64,000 bases of DNA from Spatholobus suberectus (GCA_004329165.1 CM014732.1:17807172-17871171), one strand, 5' to 3'. Shown: positions 1-11,541, counted from the first letter of the stretch. Translations and numbers: made by a program. The notes: generated by a model from the letters alone, not told the origin.

Positions 1-515
1 CACAAGCACCAAGCACATTGATAATGATCTTTGCATCAAGAACTAGTGCTTCTTTAGTTCTAAACTCTCTTTAAAGTTTGAAGAATGCCTCACGTTGTTA
101 TGATTTGACATAGCCAGAACATAGAGTTGTCCATAAAATAGAGTGTCTTTCTAGTAGTGAATCAAAAAGCCTTTGGCTTCTATCATGTTACCTTGAGATG
201 AATAGCCTCCAATCAATGAAGCAACTGCAAATGGGCTTTTAATCCCAATTTCTACAGACTAACTCTACATATCTGATATTCCCACACTTAGAGTAGAAGT
301 CCACAATGCCACGGCTAATAAATTGATTTGAACTGTAACGTTTTTTCAACACCCAGGCAGGCATGTACAAACTTGCAAAGTTTTAAACATTATAGACCAA
401 AGCAAGCACTCAAAACACTTGTTAAAGTGTGTTCGTTGAAACCAATACCATTTTCAACCATCTCAACAAACAAGGTAAGTGATTTCTCCGCATAGCCAGC
501 CTACCTTATTGTGAA
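1..515 (-). pseudogene. Pentatricopeptide-repeat (PPR) protein fragment, broken
   Basis: Read on the minus strand and switching frame, the sequence gives several consecutive PPR-like blocks: GYAEKSLTLFVEMVENG followed by TSVLSAC, then IVDFYSKCGNI, then FAVASLIGGYSSQGNMIEAKG, then LLERHSILWTTLCSGYVKS, and finally IIINVLGAC at the window edge. These are typical of plant PPR proteins, which bind organellar RNA during editing, splicing or stabilisation. At least three frame changes and several stops (for example SGYVKS followed at once by TAA, and FFKL followed by TAA) break the reading frame, so no functional protein can be made here. The piece continues past base 1. It has no recognisable start. 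Family assignment is firm; the subclass (PLS/E-type is likely from the spacing) is inference. Confidence 0.75.
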
Positions 516-1187
516 TTTGTGATTGCTAGGTTTATGCACAAAACCTACCAAAAACTACTAAAATACACAACCTTTTGAATACCAAGTGATAAGAACCAAA
601 AGCCAATCCATCAACTTAAATAATTGATTGAAAAAGCATTCAGTTCTTTAGTTTCAATTATAAAATGTATGTTTCATTTTACCCATCAAACTTAATAATT
701 ATAATTGAACTAGGTGATTACGAAGTTTTTTTTTTTTTTGCACAAACATAAACTTCTTTCCCCAATAACCTGACATAATGGAATTTCACCAAATAGATAC
801 CTGCACTAACTTGTGTCATTTTATGATTCTTACCTGGTTCCCTTACATGTGCATATTGTTTTAAGAGACTAAGAATGTACTCATAACTGACACCAAAACT
901 CATGTTAATTAATTAACATAACGCAATATATTCCAAAAATTATGCATATTACACTCACTGATAGAAGTGTGTCAGAGATAGAATAACAAAATCATTACAC
1001 AATAAATCCCTTATGTATATATTCATGCTTATGGGTTCTATATGTCCTTCACTTTGTTATGCATGTCAATACAATTTAACACGCACCCATGCACCTAAGC
1101 CCCCCAAAACCAGTGTACCCTGCCTAGATGGGGATTGCCTGTGTCCAATAAGAGCAACATCTCTGTAGAATTGTTCTAACCCAAACA
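516..1187. other. Spacer between two pseudogenes
   Basis: AT-rich sequence between the PPR and DUF26 remnants. A 61-codon minus-strand open frame at 718-903 ends in a poly-lysine run read from a T-tract. I recognise no family in it and see no splice sites that would join it to a neighbour. Confidence 0.5.
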
Positions 1188-1885
1188 TCAAACTGCAAAT
1201 GGGATATAGAACCATTCCATATCCCTTTCGAGATAACATAAAGGAATATCTCTCATAATATCACCCAAGCACCTACTGCAATCTTGGCTTGATAGATCCA
1301 ACGAGCACTGAACAAGAGTATACACACTGAGACCTAGACAAGCTAGGGTTTTTTGTTGCAAATTTCCTGGTGCCTGCATGACCAGCATTAGTAGCCTCGC
1401 CCACTGTACCGCTCAAGGATTTAGCTAACAACCAGCCATAGCCTCCTTCCTTTGAATTCGTAGTTGCGTTATCATTCACCAAATTGAACCTAGGATATTC
1501 ATCCATGGTGGAGAAAAAACAACAACTGAAATAATGAACCAAACATTTATGATACCAAATTATGGCCTCTTTAGAATGAGAACACTGTGGGGCTATTTGT
1601 TGGGTTGCAATTGTAATGCATTCTTGGCACATCTGGTTGGTGACATGAAGGAGCCATAAATAATTTCTCCATCGTCCCTACCACCTGTTGTGATGTTGTA
1701 GAATTGTGTAGTGGTGGCATGGGAAAATAGGGAGGTAAGGAAGGTTTGGAGGTTGGATTGGTAGGCGCTATTTGGGGGGAAGGTTTCGTTGCTTGAGCAA
1801 CTATGCTTCATGTACTTTAGGTCGTTGGCTTTAGTTGTGGAAAAGATTGAAGAAGCTGAAAAAGAAAAGAATAAATATGAGTACG
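1188..1885 (-). pseudogene. Cysteine-rich DUF26 (Gnk2-like) secretory/receptor protein, frameshifted
   Basis: Minus-strand pieces together give a plant DUF26 protein of the type found in cysteine-rich secretory proteins and CRK receptor kinases. A hydrophobic signal-like stretch (about 1840-1890) is followed by MKHSCSSNETFPPNSAYQSN and a first domain (TTGGRDDGEIIYGSF). The frame then slips where the first Cys of the C-X8-C-X2-C motif should be, leaving VTNQMCQEC. A second frame gives LVNDNATTNSKEGGYGWLLA, and a third gives LVQCSLDLSSQDCSRCLGDI with the second C-X8-C-X2-C motif intact. At least two frameshifts and a small deletion make this a pseudogene. No kinase domain follows on the minus strand, so it was either a secreted two-domain protein or a truncated receptor. 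Confidence 0.8.
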
Positions 1886-2077
1886 ACTGAGGAACAACAT
1901 GACCAAGTTGGCCACAAAACTAAACGAGCCAATTTTTCTTCAGGAAACAAAGTTTCGTAATGTGTTGACAATTTTTATTCTTCTAGAGATCATTTTCCAG
2001 AAGTGTTAAAATTATAACGCAATCCAGAAATCAAGTTTCAGAAAGGGCTATTTTCGAAGAAAAAAGAATAAAAAATA

Positions 2078-2766
2078 GGTTAAATTATTATTTTGGTCTT
2101 TTATCTTCATATGAAATCCCATTTTGATCCTTTATCCCTTAAAAGTTTTATTTTGGTACTTTATCTTTTAAAAATGTTCTATTTTGATCCTTCTGTTAGT
2201 TTAAAATTAATATCGTTAATAATTTAAAGACAATGACAGTTTTTTTACAAAACATTTTTTTCTTCCTCCTCCCTTCTTCTTCTTCATCTTCCTCTTAACC
2301 ACCACCTTCCTCCCTCCGCTAGGCGTGGACAACAATGATGGAGTAATGGTAGTGGCGGTTGGCGCGAAGGATGGCAGTGGCGAAGAGGTGGAGTTTCACA
2401 AGGTGCGATAGATTGGGATTTTGCACCACCCACTACTTCCACTGCTCCGCCGCCCACCACCGCCGTCCACGCCCAGCAGAAGGAGGAAGGTGGCGATGAA
2501 AAGGAAGATGGAGAAGAAGAAGGGGGAGAAAGAGGTGGGAAGACAAAGAGGGGAAGAGGAAGAAAGGGGAAGAAAAAAAAATGTTTCATGGCGATTAAAA
2601 ATCACCATTATCTTTAAATTGTTAACACTGTTTAACCATCATTATTTTTAAATTATTAATTGTGTTAATTTTAGACTGACAAAAAGACTAAAATAGGACG
2701 TTTTCAAAAGATAAAGTACCAAAACAAAACTTTTAAAAAATAAAGGACCAAAATAGTAATTTAGCC
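2078..2766. mobile_element. Mutator-like long-TIR element (Pack-MULE candidate)
   Basis: Terminal inverted repeats of roughly 150 bp start GGTTAAATTATTATTTTGGTC and end with the matching inverted copy. A perfect 9 bp direct repeat, taaaaaata, flanks it at 2069-2077 and 2767-2775; 9 bp TSDs are the mark of Mutator-type transposition. The 689 bp element has no transposase. Its centre (about 2260-2590) is much more GC-rich than the arms and the surroundings, with long open frames on both strands rich in Pro/Ser or Lys/Glu. That looks like captured genic DNA, but I cannot name the source. Confidence 0.85.
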
Positions 2767-2922
2767 TAAAAAATATGGAGTGAGGTATATTTAGTAATTT
2801 ATGGGGGTGTATTTAACAATTGTCTTAAAGCAAAACACATGCACCTAATTGTAATATGAGATGCGGGTTATGTTAACGAGGAAAAAAGTGCAACCCATTA
2901 AAAAAAAGGAGTTACTATTCAC

Positions 2923-3499
2923 TAGAAATGTCAAAATGGGTTCAACTCGATAGGTCAACCTGTATAACTACCTGAATAGGTTGGATTGGATTGGGTTTTT
3001 CAACCCTCCAACCCACACAACCCATCAACCCAACGGGTCAAATGGCGGGTTGGGTTAGGCTGACCTCATTGGGTTCTCTTCTTTTTTTTTCAATTACGTT
3101 AGGGTTTTCAGTGGCTTGACACATTCACAGTCACCTAAATTAGGGTTGAGTGATTGAGATTACAGCTTCTATTTGTTTAAATATGTGAAATCTTAATAAG
3201 ACAATTTTTTGTGATGATTAGAATTTAAGATAAATAAACACCACAGCTTAAAGTTTATGATCATCTCTTAAATATTAAGTTAGTTTCTTGATTTACTAGT
3301 TTTATAATATTTTTTTCTTTTTTTAATTATATTTGAGCATAAAATTTGGAGAAAATTTAAGGCAAATAAAATTATTAAATATTTTATAATTTTTTTAATA
3401 GGTTGGCAGGTCAACCTAATGCAAAAACGAGTTCAACATAACCCAGCATGTTTTTCGGCGGGTTGAAGGCTAGTTGGGTTGACTTGTTTGACATCCCTA
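2923..3499. mobile_element. hAT-type MITE
   Basis: The ends TAGAAATGTCAAAATGGG and CTTGTTTGACATCCCTA are imperfect inverted copies. The flanks ctattcac (2915-2922) and ttattcac (3500-3507) form an 8 bp TSD with one mismatch, as expected for hAT elements. Just inside both ends are repeated GGGTTGG/CCAACCC-like tracts. There is no coding capacity. Confidence 0.75.
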
Positions 3500-3507
3500 T
3501 TATTCAC

Positions 3508-4864
3508 ACCCATCCTTTTTGCTCTTCACACTCCCTATCAGTTTTTTGAAAAAAATTTGACAAAAAATACCCTATCCAAAAACTAGTTTTTGTAATGTAA
3601 AAAATTTACATTATGAAAACTAATTTCTGTGGTGTAAAATTTACATTACAAAAACTAATTTTGATAAGATTTATAAAGTGAAAAGATCAAGATAGCCTAA
3701 GAGAAAGAAAAGACAGGGAATAGATAAGGATATTTTAGTTTAGTAATATAAAAAAGACAAAAAAAAAAGTAGGGGTGAAGAGAAAAAGGAACAGTGTAAA
3801 TAATAATCCCCTTAAAAAAAAACTACTAACATTTTAATTTAAGTGTATGGGTTGCAATTTGTTTGGAGTCCAATTCACTTTTTTTTTTCCCCTCACTTAT
3901 AATGATGAATGGGCTATGGGGTTTTGGAGGTCCGGAGAGGATAATACATTTTAACCCTATTAACCCAATTAATCTATCTATTAGTCCACTAATATAACTA
4001 ATTAATTCTATCACTCACCTAAATGTTTTAATACATTATATAATAAATCCTAAATTTTTTGTGCCTTTTTAATATTTATCTTTACAAAAATTTTAATTTT
4101 ACACCCAAGTTTCAATTCATTTAAGTTTATAAATTCTTTTTTTCTCCTAAAAACTAATTAAATATAAGTTCTGTCAATTATTGTAGTTTAGTTAAAATTA
4201 TAATTTCATAAAAATAATTTCAAACACAAGATATTGAAATATTAATTAAAATATTAGTATTGAACATTAAAATACAAATTTTATTCAATTTTGGAATTGA
4301 GAAAGTTAGAATAAAAAAGAAAAGACAAAGAAAAAAGGAATACAACTCAAACTTGATTTAATTAAAATAACTATAAACTAGTCTAATTAGTTTAATTAAT
4401 CATTCTCGTAATCATTTTCAACACACATTATAAAAACTCTAATTTTCATGAAATAGTCTTTTTAATGTTAATATCTTTACTAAAATATTAATCGATACAC
4501 AATCCTAAATTTGTTTAAGTTCGTTAGATTTTATCCAAATTTAAATAAATAATATTTCTTTCAATTTCTTATTTTATAAAAATAATATAATTTCATAAAC
4601 AATTTCAAACACCAATAATACTACTAATTACTAACATACTAATATTGCATTTTTCATATTATAAGAACTAGAAAAAAGAAAGAATGTTACAGAGAGAGCA
4701 ATAAAGAGTACAGTATAACAATATAAAAAGAATAATATGGAAATTTCTTGAAAGAAACAATAAAAAATGCATGAGTTAATATACAATAATGTAATAAGCA
4801 TAATGTAGAAATTGATACATTTTTATCAATTGGCACCATATGTGTAACAATTAATTATTTTTGA
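3508..4864. other. AT-rich intergenic DNA with one small hairpin
   Basis: No gene seen. A near-perfect 22 bp inverted repeat (3580-3601 against 3640-3661) sits within a short repeated motif of the type tttgtaatgtaaa. The rest is AT-rich sequence without open frames of note. Confidence 0.5.
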
Positions 4865-5048
4865 AGAGTATTACTAAGACACTTTTCTAATAAATACTCT
4901 ATTATTGGTTAAAATTTATTAAAAACTACAAAAATTAGGAGGGAGAATCATTAAATATGAAGTAGGAACCACAAAAATTTGTGATTTTTAATAAATTTCA
5001 GTTAATAATACAAAAACATGTCCAAAAGAATATATTGTTAGTATTTCT
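4865..5048. mobile_element. Small AT-rich foldback MITE
   Basis: Two arms of about 75 bp are inverted copies of each other: the left holds aaaatttattaaaaactac and the right gtgatttttaataaatttc. They surround a short GGAGGG-containing loop. The compact hairpin structure is that of a MITE; no TSD could be fixed, so the superfamily is open. Confidence 0.55.
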
Positions 5049-5640
5049 CTTTTTTAATATATGTTTAAAGTGTCTCGTACATATAAATTTCACACTTTTA
5101 TTTTTCAATTATTTGTTGTGTCGGAAAGAGCATTGAGAAATGGTGGATATTTTTCTCCTAAAAAGTATAGAATAGTTTATGTTTAAATGAATTTTATAAA
5201 AAAAAAAAGATTGTTTGAAAAGAATGTATTTATTTGCTAACAAGTTTTATGACAATGAAATGGAAGTTTGGATTGGGCTTAAATATACTTTTGGTTTCTA
5301 TAATATATCATTTTTTGGTTTTGGTCTTTATATTTTTTTAAAAAAAAAATAGTCCTTGTAAAACTTTTATTTTTTGTTTTAGGCTTTGCTCTTTTGTTTT
5401 AGTTCCTCTAATATTTCTATATTTTATTTTTATCCTTATAATATGTTAATAATTTGTTGTTAGTCCCTATTATTTTTTTTTAAGGACTGATTCAAAATGA
5501 AGAAATAAGGATTAAAACAAAAAAAACCAATATATTAGAAGAGTTAAAACAAAACAACAAAGACCAAAACAAAAAAAAATGTAAGAATCATTTTGGAAAA
5601 AAAATTAGACCTAAAATTTAACATAATTTTTCTTATTTGT
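5049..5640. other. AT-rich spacer with possible Mutator-like end
   Basis: At 5277 a GGGCTTAAATATAC motif followed by ttttggtttct resembles the ends of the Mutator-like elements elsewhere in the window. A partner end near 5610 (GACCTAAAATTTAAC) is poor and no TSD is visible. Nothing else was recognised. Confidence 0.3.
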
Positions 5641-6535
5641 TAGAATATATAATAATGTTTTTTGTATGAGTTTGTTGCATTTTCTTATTAAATTAAAAAA
5701 AATCAACCACTTACATGTTTGTCATGAATTTTATATAAAAAATACCTTTTGTTGGTATAATTTCTACAATTTTTACTAATAAATATTTCTTAGGATGATT
5801 CTAGGTAATAATCAATTACGATTTATTAAGGTCAATTTCACAATAATGTGAAAAAAATAGCTTGAAATGATTAAAAAAAGTCTTGTTAATGAAGAAACTA
5901 ATTCAAAGCTTTTAATTAACAAAAATTTAATTAATATTTCTCTATAAAAATTTTTAATTCTTAAATAAAGTAAATATTAAATAAATATTATATTTTTACT
6001 ATAATAAAAAAAATTACAATATCATATGATTAATATTTATAAATGAAAAATATTTAATAAAAATCCAGAAACTCTTTTTTTAGTAAAAAATATGGATACA
6101 TATGAAATCTATTACTCATTTTGTCAAAAGTAAGATCCTTAAAATTTATTATCATTTTTCTTTTTGGTTAGGGTATAAACATAATTATTTTTTTGTGAGT
6201 TTGTTGCATATTCTTCCTAAATTTAAAAAATTCATTGACATGTTTGTCATGAATTCCACATACAATAAATACTTCTTTTCTTCGTGTAGTAAGTATTCTG
6301 TAAAAAGACTCTAGTTCATAATCAATTGCGATGTATCAAAGTCAATCTTATAATAATTAAAATAAAAAAAATCCATTGAAATAATTAAAAAAAGTTTTAT
6401 TACCGATCATATTAATTCAAGGATTTCAATTAAGTAATATTTAATATTTCTCTATTAAATACTTTTAACTCTTTAAATAAATATTTTATTTTTGTTATAA
6501 TAAAGTTGTTTTTTTGTACATAATAAGAGGAAACA

Positions 6536-6700
6536 GGTCATGCATTGACAATATAAAATAGTTTTACATTATCATTCAATCACAAACTACCATTTATTAT
6601 AAGCTTATTGACTTTTATAATAAATACTTTAAAAGTCATATCAATGGTGATTTCTGATTAGTTGACAGTGTAAAACTTTTTACATTGACAGTACATGACC
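6536..6700. mobile_element. MITE inserted in the tandem array
   Basis: The ends GGTCATGCATTGACAAT and ATTGACAGTACATGACC are inverted copies, and ttgacttttataataaatac plus aaaagtcatat form the centre. This sequence interrupts the tandem monomer. A diverged relative lies at about 28679-28843. Confidence 0.65.
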
Positions 6701-6834
6701 ATTAAACTCATATAATAATATGCAATTAATATTTATAAACAAAAAATATAAAAGAATCCAAAACCATTTTTTTAGAAAATATGAATACATATGAAATCTA
6801 TTATTCATTTTGTCAACAGTAAAATGCTTAAAAT

Positions 6835-7496
6835 TAGGGACGTAAATGAATTAAGATATTCGTCAACTATTCGAGCTCACCAGTTAAAAGCTTGAACAAG
6901 CTTGCATGTTTAATTAAATAAACAAACTCAAGCTTGAGACTAAGTTCAATTACTTAAGTGAGCCAAGTCCAAGCTTTACAAGCTCGTCATTAGCGGCTCT
7001 TGAACAGCTCTTTTATTTAAATTGATGATAGAAATTTATTAGTCTTTGTTATTTATATATTCACTATAAAAATATGTAGTACTTTGTTGAGAGCATTAAA
7101 ATTAATTTTTAAGTTTTTCCTTTGTAGAGTCAAGAAGTTATGAATTTTTTATTCATTGAATTATAAAAAATTAATAAACTAGAATGTTTGAATTTTACAT
7201 ACCATGAGTACATATTTCTATTTGTATATTATCATATAGTATTTAAATGTTTATTAAATACTAAATTAGTAAAGTTGAAAAATAATTTAAGAAAATTTTC
7301 ATAAAATCAAAAATAATTTAGTTTATAAATAAGCTAAACAAGTCAAGTTTAAGCTTTACTTTTTTTATACAAGTCAAGTCCAAGCTTTCAGTTTAGGTTA
7401 TTTAAATAAATGAACCAAGTTTGAACAACCTAATTTTTTCACAAGTCAAGCCTAACATTCAAGTGTTCAACTCGACCTGACTTGTTTACATCCCTA
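6835..7496. mobile_element. hAT-type MITE inserted in the tandem array
   Basis: The ends TAGGGACGTAAATGAA and CTTGTTTACATCCCTA are inverted copies. Neighbouring monomers read cttaaaatttaatatc without interruption. Here that site is split, with cttaaaat on the left and a diverged cgcacaat on the right (8 bp, 5 of 8 matching), so the tandem copies give an internal empty-site control. The interior holds repeated aagcttgaacaagctt-like motifs. Confidence 0.75.
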
Positions 7497-8857
7497 CGCA
7501 CAATTTAATATCATTTTCTTCTTTGTTAGAGTTAAATATAATGTTTTATTTCCTACGTTTGTTGCATATTCTTCCTAAATTTAAAAAATCCAACAACCAC
7601 TTACATATTTGTCATTAATTAAGAAATATTTAATAATTCTCTAATCAATAGTTTGATTCTTTAAATAAAGTAAATATTAAATTTTATACTATAATAAAGT
7701 TGTTTCCTGTACAATATTATATGATAACATTTATAAATTAAAAATATTTAATAAGAAGCTTGAAACATTTTTTTTGTAGAAAATATAGACACATATGAAA
7801 TCTATTACTCACTTTGTCAACAGTAAAATTCTTAAAATTTAATATCACTTTCTTCTTTGTTAGAGCAGTTTTTTTTTTTTTTCTGAGATTGTTCCATACT
7901 CTTCCTAAATTTATAAAATCTATCAACAACTTACATGTTTATCATGAATTTTATATACAAGAAAGACTCTCTTTTTTTTGGTATATTTTCTATAAATTTT
8001 ACCAATAAATATTTCATGTAAGAGAACTCTACTTAATAATCAATTATGATGTATCAAGGTCAATCTCACAATAATATAAAAAATACATTGAAAATATTTT
8101 AAAAAGTCTTATTAATGAACATATTACTTCAAATATTTCATTAAAAATTATTTAATATTTCTCTAGTAAATACTTTTAATTCCTTAAATAAAGTATATTA
8201 AATAAAAATATTGTATTTTTACTATAATAATGTTATTTTCTATACAATATCATATGATTATTATTTGTAAAAAATAAAATATTTAATAGGAATCTGTAAA
8301 CATTTTTTGAAGAAAATATGGATACATATGAAATCTATTACTCATCTTGTCAAATTGTTAGAATATAAATATACTGCTTTTTTCATGAGTTTGTTACATA
8401 CTCTTTCTAAATTTAAAGATTCCATCAACCACTAGAATGTTTGTCATCAATTTTATACAAATTTGACCAAACTAGAATAAATATTTTGTAAGAAGACTTT
8501 AATTAATAATCAATGGCTGTGTATTTTTTTTTCGTAGGTATCAATGGCTATGTATAAAGATAAATCTCACAATAATATGGAAAAAATACATTAAAATATT
8601 AAAAAAAGGTCTTATTAATAAGCATTTTAATTCAATGTTTTTAATAAAAAAAATATTTAATATTTATCTAATAAATACTTTTAATTTTTTATATAAGTTA
8701 AATATTAAATAATTATATGTCTTTACCATAATGAAGTTGTTTTCTATATGATATCATATGATTAATATTTATAACGAGAAAACCTTTAAAAAAAACTTTG
8801 GAATCATCATTTTTTTTTTGTAAAGTATATGGATATGTATGGAATCTATTGCTCATT

Positions 8858-9047
8858 TTTTTTGGGTGAGCCAAAGGTATCTCCCAACCAAAAATTAAGG
8901 ACTACTTTCTCGAGATATTGAGGTCCATTTAAGGGGTTGACCTCTCCCAACAGATTTTTTCCATACACACAAACCCAGGGATCAAACTCCTAATCACCAT
9001 ACTTTAGGAACAAGGTTATTTGTCAACCATGATACACCATGTTAATA
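8858..9047 (-). mobile_element. SINE, minus orientation
   Basis: Read on the minus strand, it contains an A-box-like atggttgacaaataacc, a B-box-like gagtttgatccctggg and an A-rich 3' end (the T-run at 8856-8863). A 15 bp TSD, aatctatt(g/a)ctcatt, flanks it at 8843-8857 and 9048-9062, and the neighbouring tandem monomers show the same site unfilled. It is probably tRNA-derived and transcribed by RNA polymerase III when active. Confidence 0.75.
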
Positions 9048-9965
9048 AATCTATTACTCATTTTGTCAATAATAAGATATTCTTAAAATTTAATATCATT
9101 TTTCTTCTTAATTGGTCAAAATATAAACATAATTTTTTTTTTGTCACGAATTTGTTGCATATTCTTCCTAAATTTATAAAATTCATCGACTATTTACATA
9201 TTTGTCAAGCATTTTACATACAAGAAATATTTCTTTTCTTCGTATAATTTGGACAAAATTTACTGATAAATATTTTGTAAAAAGACTCTAGTTAATAATC
9301 AAATGTGATGTATCAAGGTCAACCTCACAATAATATGAAAAAAAAATACATTGAAACGATTGAAAAAAGTCTTATTAATGAACATATTAATTTAAATATT
9401 TTAATTAATAAATATTTAATATTTTTCTATTAAATGTTTTTAATTCTCTAAATAAAGTAAATATTAAATAAATATTGTATTTTTACTATAAAAAAGTTTT
9501 TTTGTACAATATCATATGATCAATATTTATAAATAGAAAATATTTAATAAAAATCTAGAAACTTCTTTTTAGAGTATAATGTTTTTTTTCTCTTCTAGAG
9601 TATAAATATGATGTTTTTTTTTACGAATTTGTTGCATATTCTTCCTAAATTTAAAAAATCCATCAACCGCTTACATGTTTGTCAAAAAATTGATATACAA
9701 AATACTTCTTTTAATTTAGTATAATTTCTACAAATTGGACTAAACTATAGAATAAATATTTCGTAAAAAGACTCTAGCTAATAATCAATCAAGATGCATC
9801 AAGGTCGATCTCATAATAATATGAAAAATATACATTGATATGATTAAAAAAATCTTATTAATGAACATTTAATTCAAAGATTTTAATTAAAAAACAGTTA
9901 ATATTTATGTTAGATATTTTCAATTCTTTAAATAAAATAAATATTATGTTTTTATTATAATAAAG

Positions 9966-10408
9966 TCATTTTTATTTGTGTTTTTCCTAAACATTTTCAC
10001 AACGTTTGCGTCTATTGTGTCTTATAAGTCGCGACTCTATGCAAGATTCATGCCACAATCAAATAGAATGATTTCCTCCACTGCTTGTATCGATACAATG
10101 TCCTCATCGTTGTCGAGATTGTTGAAGAGGAAGTCTTCCATGGGTACTCGTCTAATCCTGACTCGACTTTGATAGGGAAAACCTGCTTTAGTTGGAGTCG
10201 AGTTTGGGTTTAGGTTTTCCCTAACTTGTAAAAATGGGGTCAGAAATACTAAACTATCCAAGACATAAGCTAGTAAAATGTATAACATATGAAAATTGTT
10301 CTTAGAACAAATTTATATTTAATTCTTGAATTTTTATTTTCAAGTTTTTTGTTATTTATTTAATTTTATATATTATTTAAATTAGAATAAAATTAATAAC
10401 TTAATATA
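9966..10408. other. Spacer with a short peptide match to the 13 kb gene
   Basis: No intact gene seen. On the minus strand near 10110-10160 an open frame reads MEDFLFNNLDNDED, very close to residues 39-53 of the gene at 13023 (LEDFLFNDLDDGDED). At 10175-10245 a palindrome of the type agggaaaacc ... ggttttccct is present. The peptide match may be a captured or duplicated fragment. Confidence 0.4.
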
Positions 10409-10597
10409 CCAACATGTCGTTGAGTGGCACTAGGCTCGGGTTCCTTAAGTAAGGTCTCAGGTTTAAGTCTTGTGAATGAAAAATAGGTGGTTAGGGGGGA
10501 AGACTCCACTAAAGATGGTTAGTCAGGTTCCTAATGAAGATTAATCACTGGCAAAGTCAGTAGATACTTCCCATTTATAACAATGTTATAACAAAAA
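10409..10597 (+). mobile_element. SINE, plus orientation
   Basis: An 11 bp TSD, aacttaatata, lies at 10398-10408 and 10598-10608, preceded on the right by an A-run tail. The internal caggtttaagtctt resembles a B box. The 3' half (gaagattaatcactggcaaagtcag) is shared with the SINE at 56784. Confidence 0.7.
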
Positions 10598-10826
10598 AAC
10601 TTAATATATAATTTATTTGAAAAATATAAGTAAATTAAAATTGTAAAAAAAGGTGTAGCAAGTTTTTCACAAGTTTCTTTGAATCTAATAAAATCTGATA
10701 GAGATGGGATTAGGCTTAAAAATTTTAAACTCGAACCCAAACCCTTCCTGTTATCATGCCTAGACTGAATGACCAAGGGGTTGTTCATCAAAGTTCAAAG
10801 CGAAGCCTACCCAGCAGGGTTTTGAA

Positions 10827-11541
10827 GCGAAGATCATGGTCCTTAAATGTTGCTGCTTATCTGGACTTTCCCTTGTCGGTCCTTATCAAGGCGAATATCG
10901 TGGTCTTCTACTGCCATGTTTGGCGGTCCTTCCTTTCTCGGAGCGTCTTTAGCAAGAAATCTAGAGTTTCCATGTTTGGCTCCATAGGGGCCGTTAAGGG
11001 ACTTTGGGTTAAGCCGAGGTGGTTGCTTCAGGTTAGGCTGAGTGCTTATGGGCTAACTGAGGTAGGTTTGTCACACAGCCCCGCAAGCCACGAGCACAAA
11101 GTGGGAAGTGGCTTAACACTTGACGTTGCTTTGGTATTTAAGGGAGAAAGGACTTGTTCAAATTTCAAAATTGTGTGAACACATGTTGCTTCGGTGTTCA
11201 CTTTTTTGGGGGTTATGAAATTGTGTAACAGACCTGCCTCAGTTGGTTCTACATCAAGCCACTTCTCACTTCATGCCAGCGACTTGTGGGGCTGTGTAAT
11301 GAACCTACCTTAGTTAGCCCATAAGCACTTGGCCCAACCTAAAGTGACCACCTCGGCTTGACCCAAAGTCCCTTAATGGCCCTTATGGAACCAAACATGA
11401 AGACCCCAAATTTCCTGCCAAAGACACCCCGAGAAAGGAAGGACCCCTGAACATGGCAACTGAAGATCACGATATCCGCCCTGAGAAGGACCGACAAGGG
11501 AAAGTCCATATAAGCGACAGCATTTAGGGACCATGATCTTC
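10827..11541. repeat. Large inverted repeat, ~290 bp arms
   Basis: The left arm 10827-11115 and right arm 11255-11541 are inverted copies, similar enough that the plus-strand reading of one and the minus-strand reading of the other give matching peptides (YxDFPLSVL, CHV, SFLSR, KGLWVKPRW). The spacer is about 139 bp. It is probably the termini or LTR fragments of a transposon in head-to-head arrangement, since the two frames are otherwise unlike any family I know. A read-through transcript could fold into a long hairpin. Confidence 0.7.

Larger units (their letters stand above)
5641..9965 (+). repeat. Degenerate tandem array of ~500 bp AT-rich monomers
   Basis: A block reading tttgttgcatattcttcc, then a run such as aaatcaaccacttacatg, recurs at about 5671, 6200, 7558, 7888, 8390, 9151 and 9628. 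Each full copy continues through the same order of landmarks: aataatcaatta, gatgtatcaaggtcaa, tctcacaataatatg, tattaatgaacat, a TTTAATATTTCTC block and atacatatgaaatctatta. After removing inserted elements the spacing is about 480-530 bp. The copy starting at 7558 is cut to about 330 bp. At least seven copies are present, diverged and full of indels. There is no coding capacity. It may be a local satellite or amplified transposon internal sequence. Confidence 0.8.

Noticed and set aside
718..903. 61-codon minus frame as a small gene
   Set aside because: Ends in lysines read from a T-run, matches no family and has no supporting signals.
2284..2651. Open frames on both strands in the Mutator-like element
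   Set aside because: Recorded as possible captured DNA; no family resemblance, no start context, and low-complexity readings (Pro/Ser or Lys/Glu).
5641..9965. Regularly spaced repeats considered as a CRISPR-like array
   Set aside because: Units are about 500 bp and diverged, in a plant nuclear context; no short direct repeats with unique spacers and no cas genes.
10756..11178. 140-codon plus frame
   Set aside because: It lies in the inverted repeat; the matching frame on the other arm shows it is repeat-derived, and no family was recognised.
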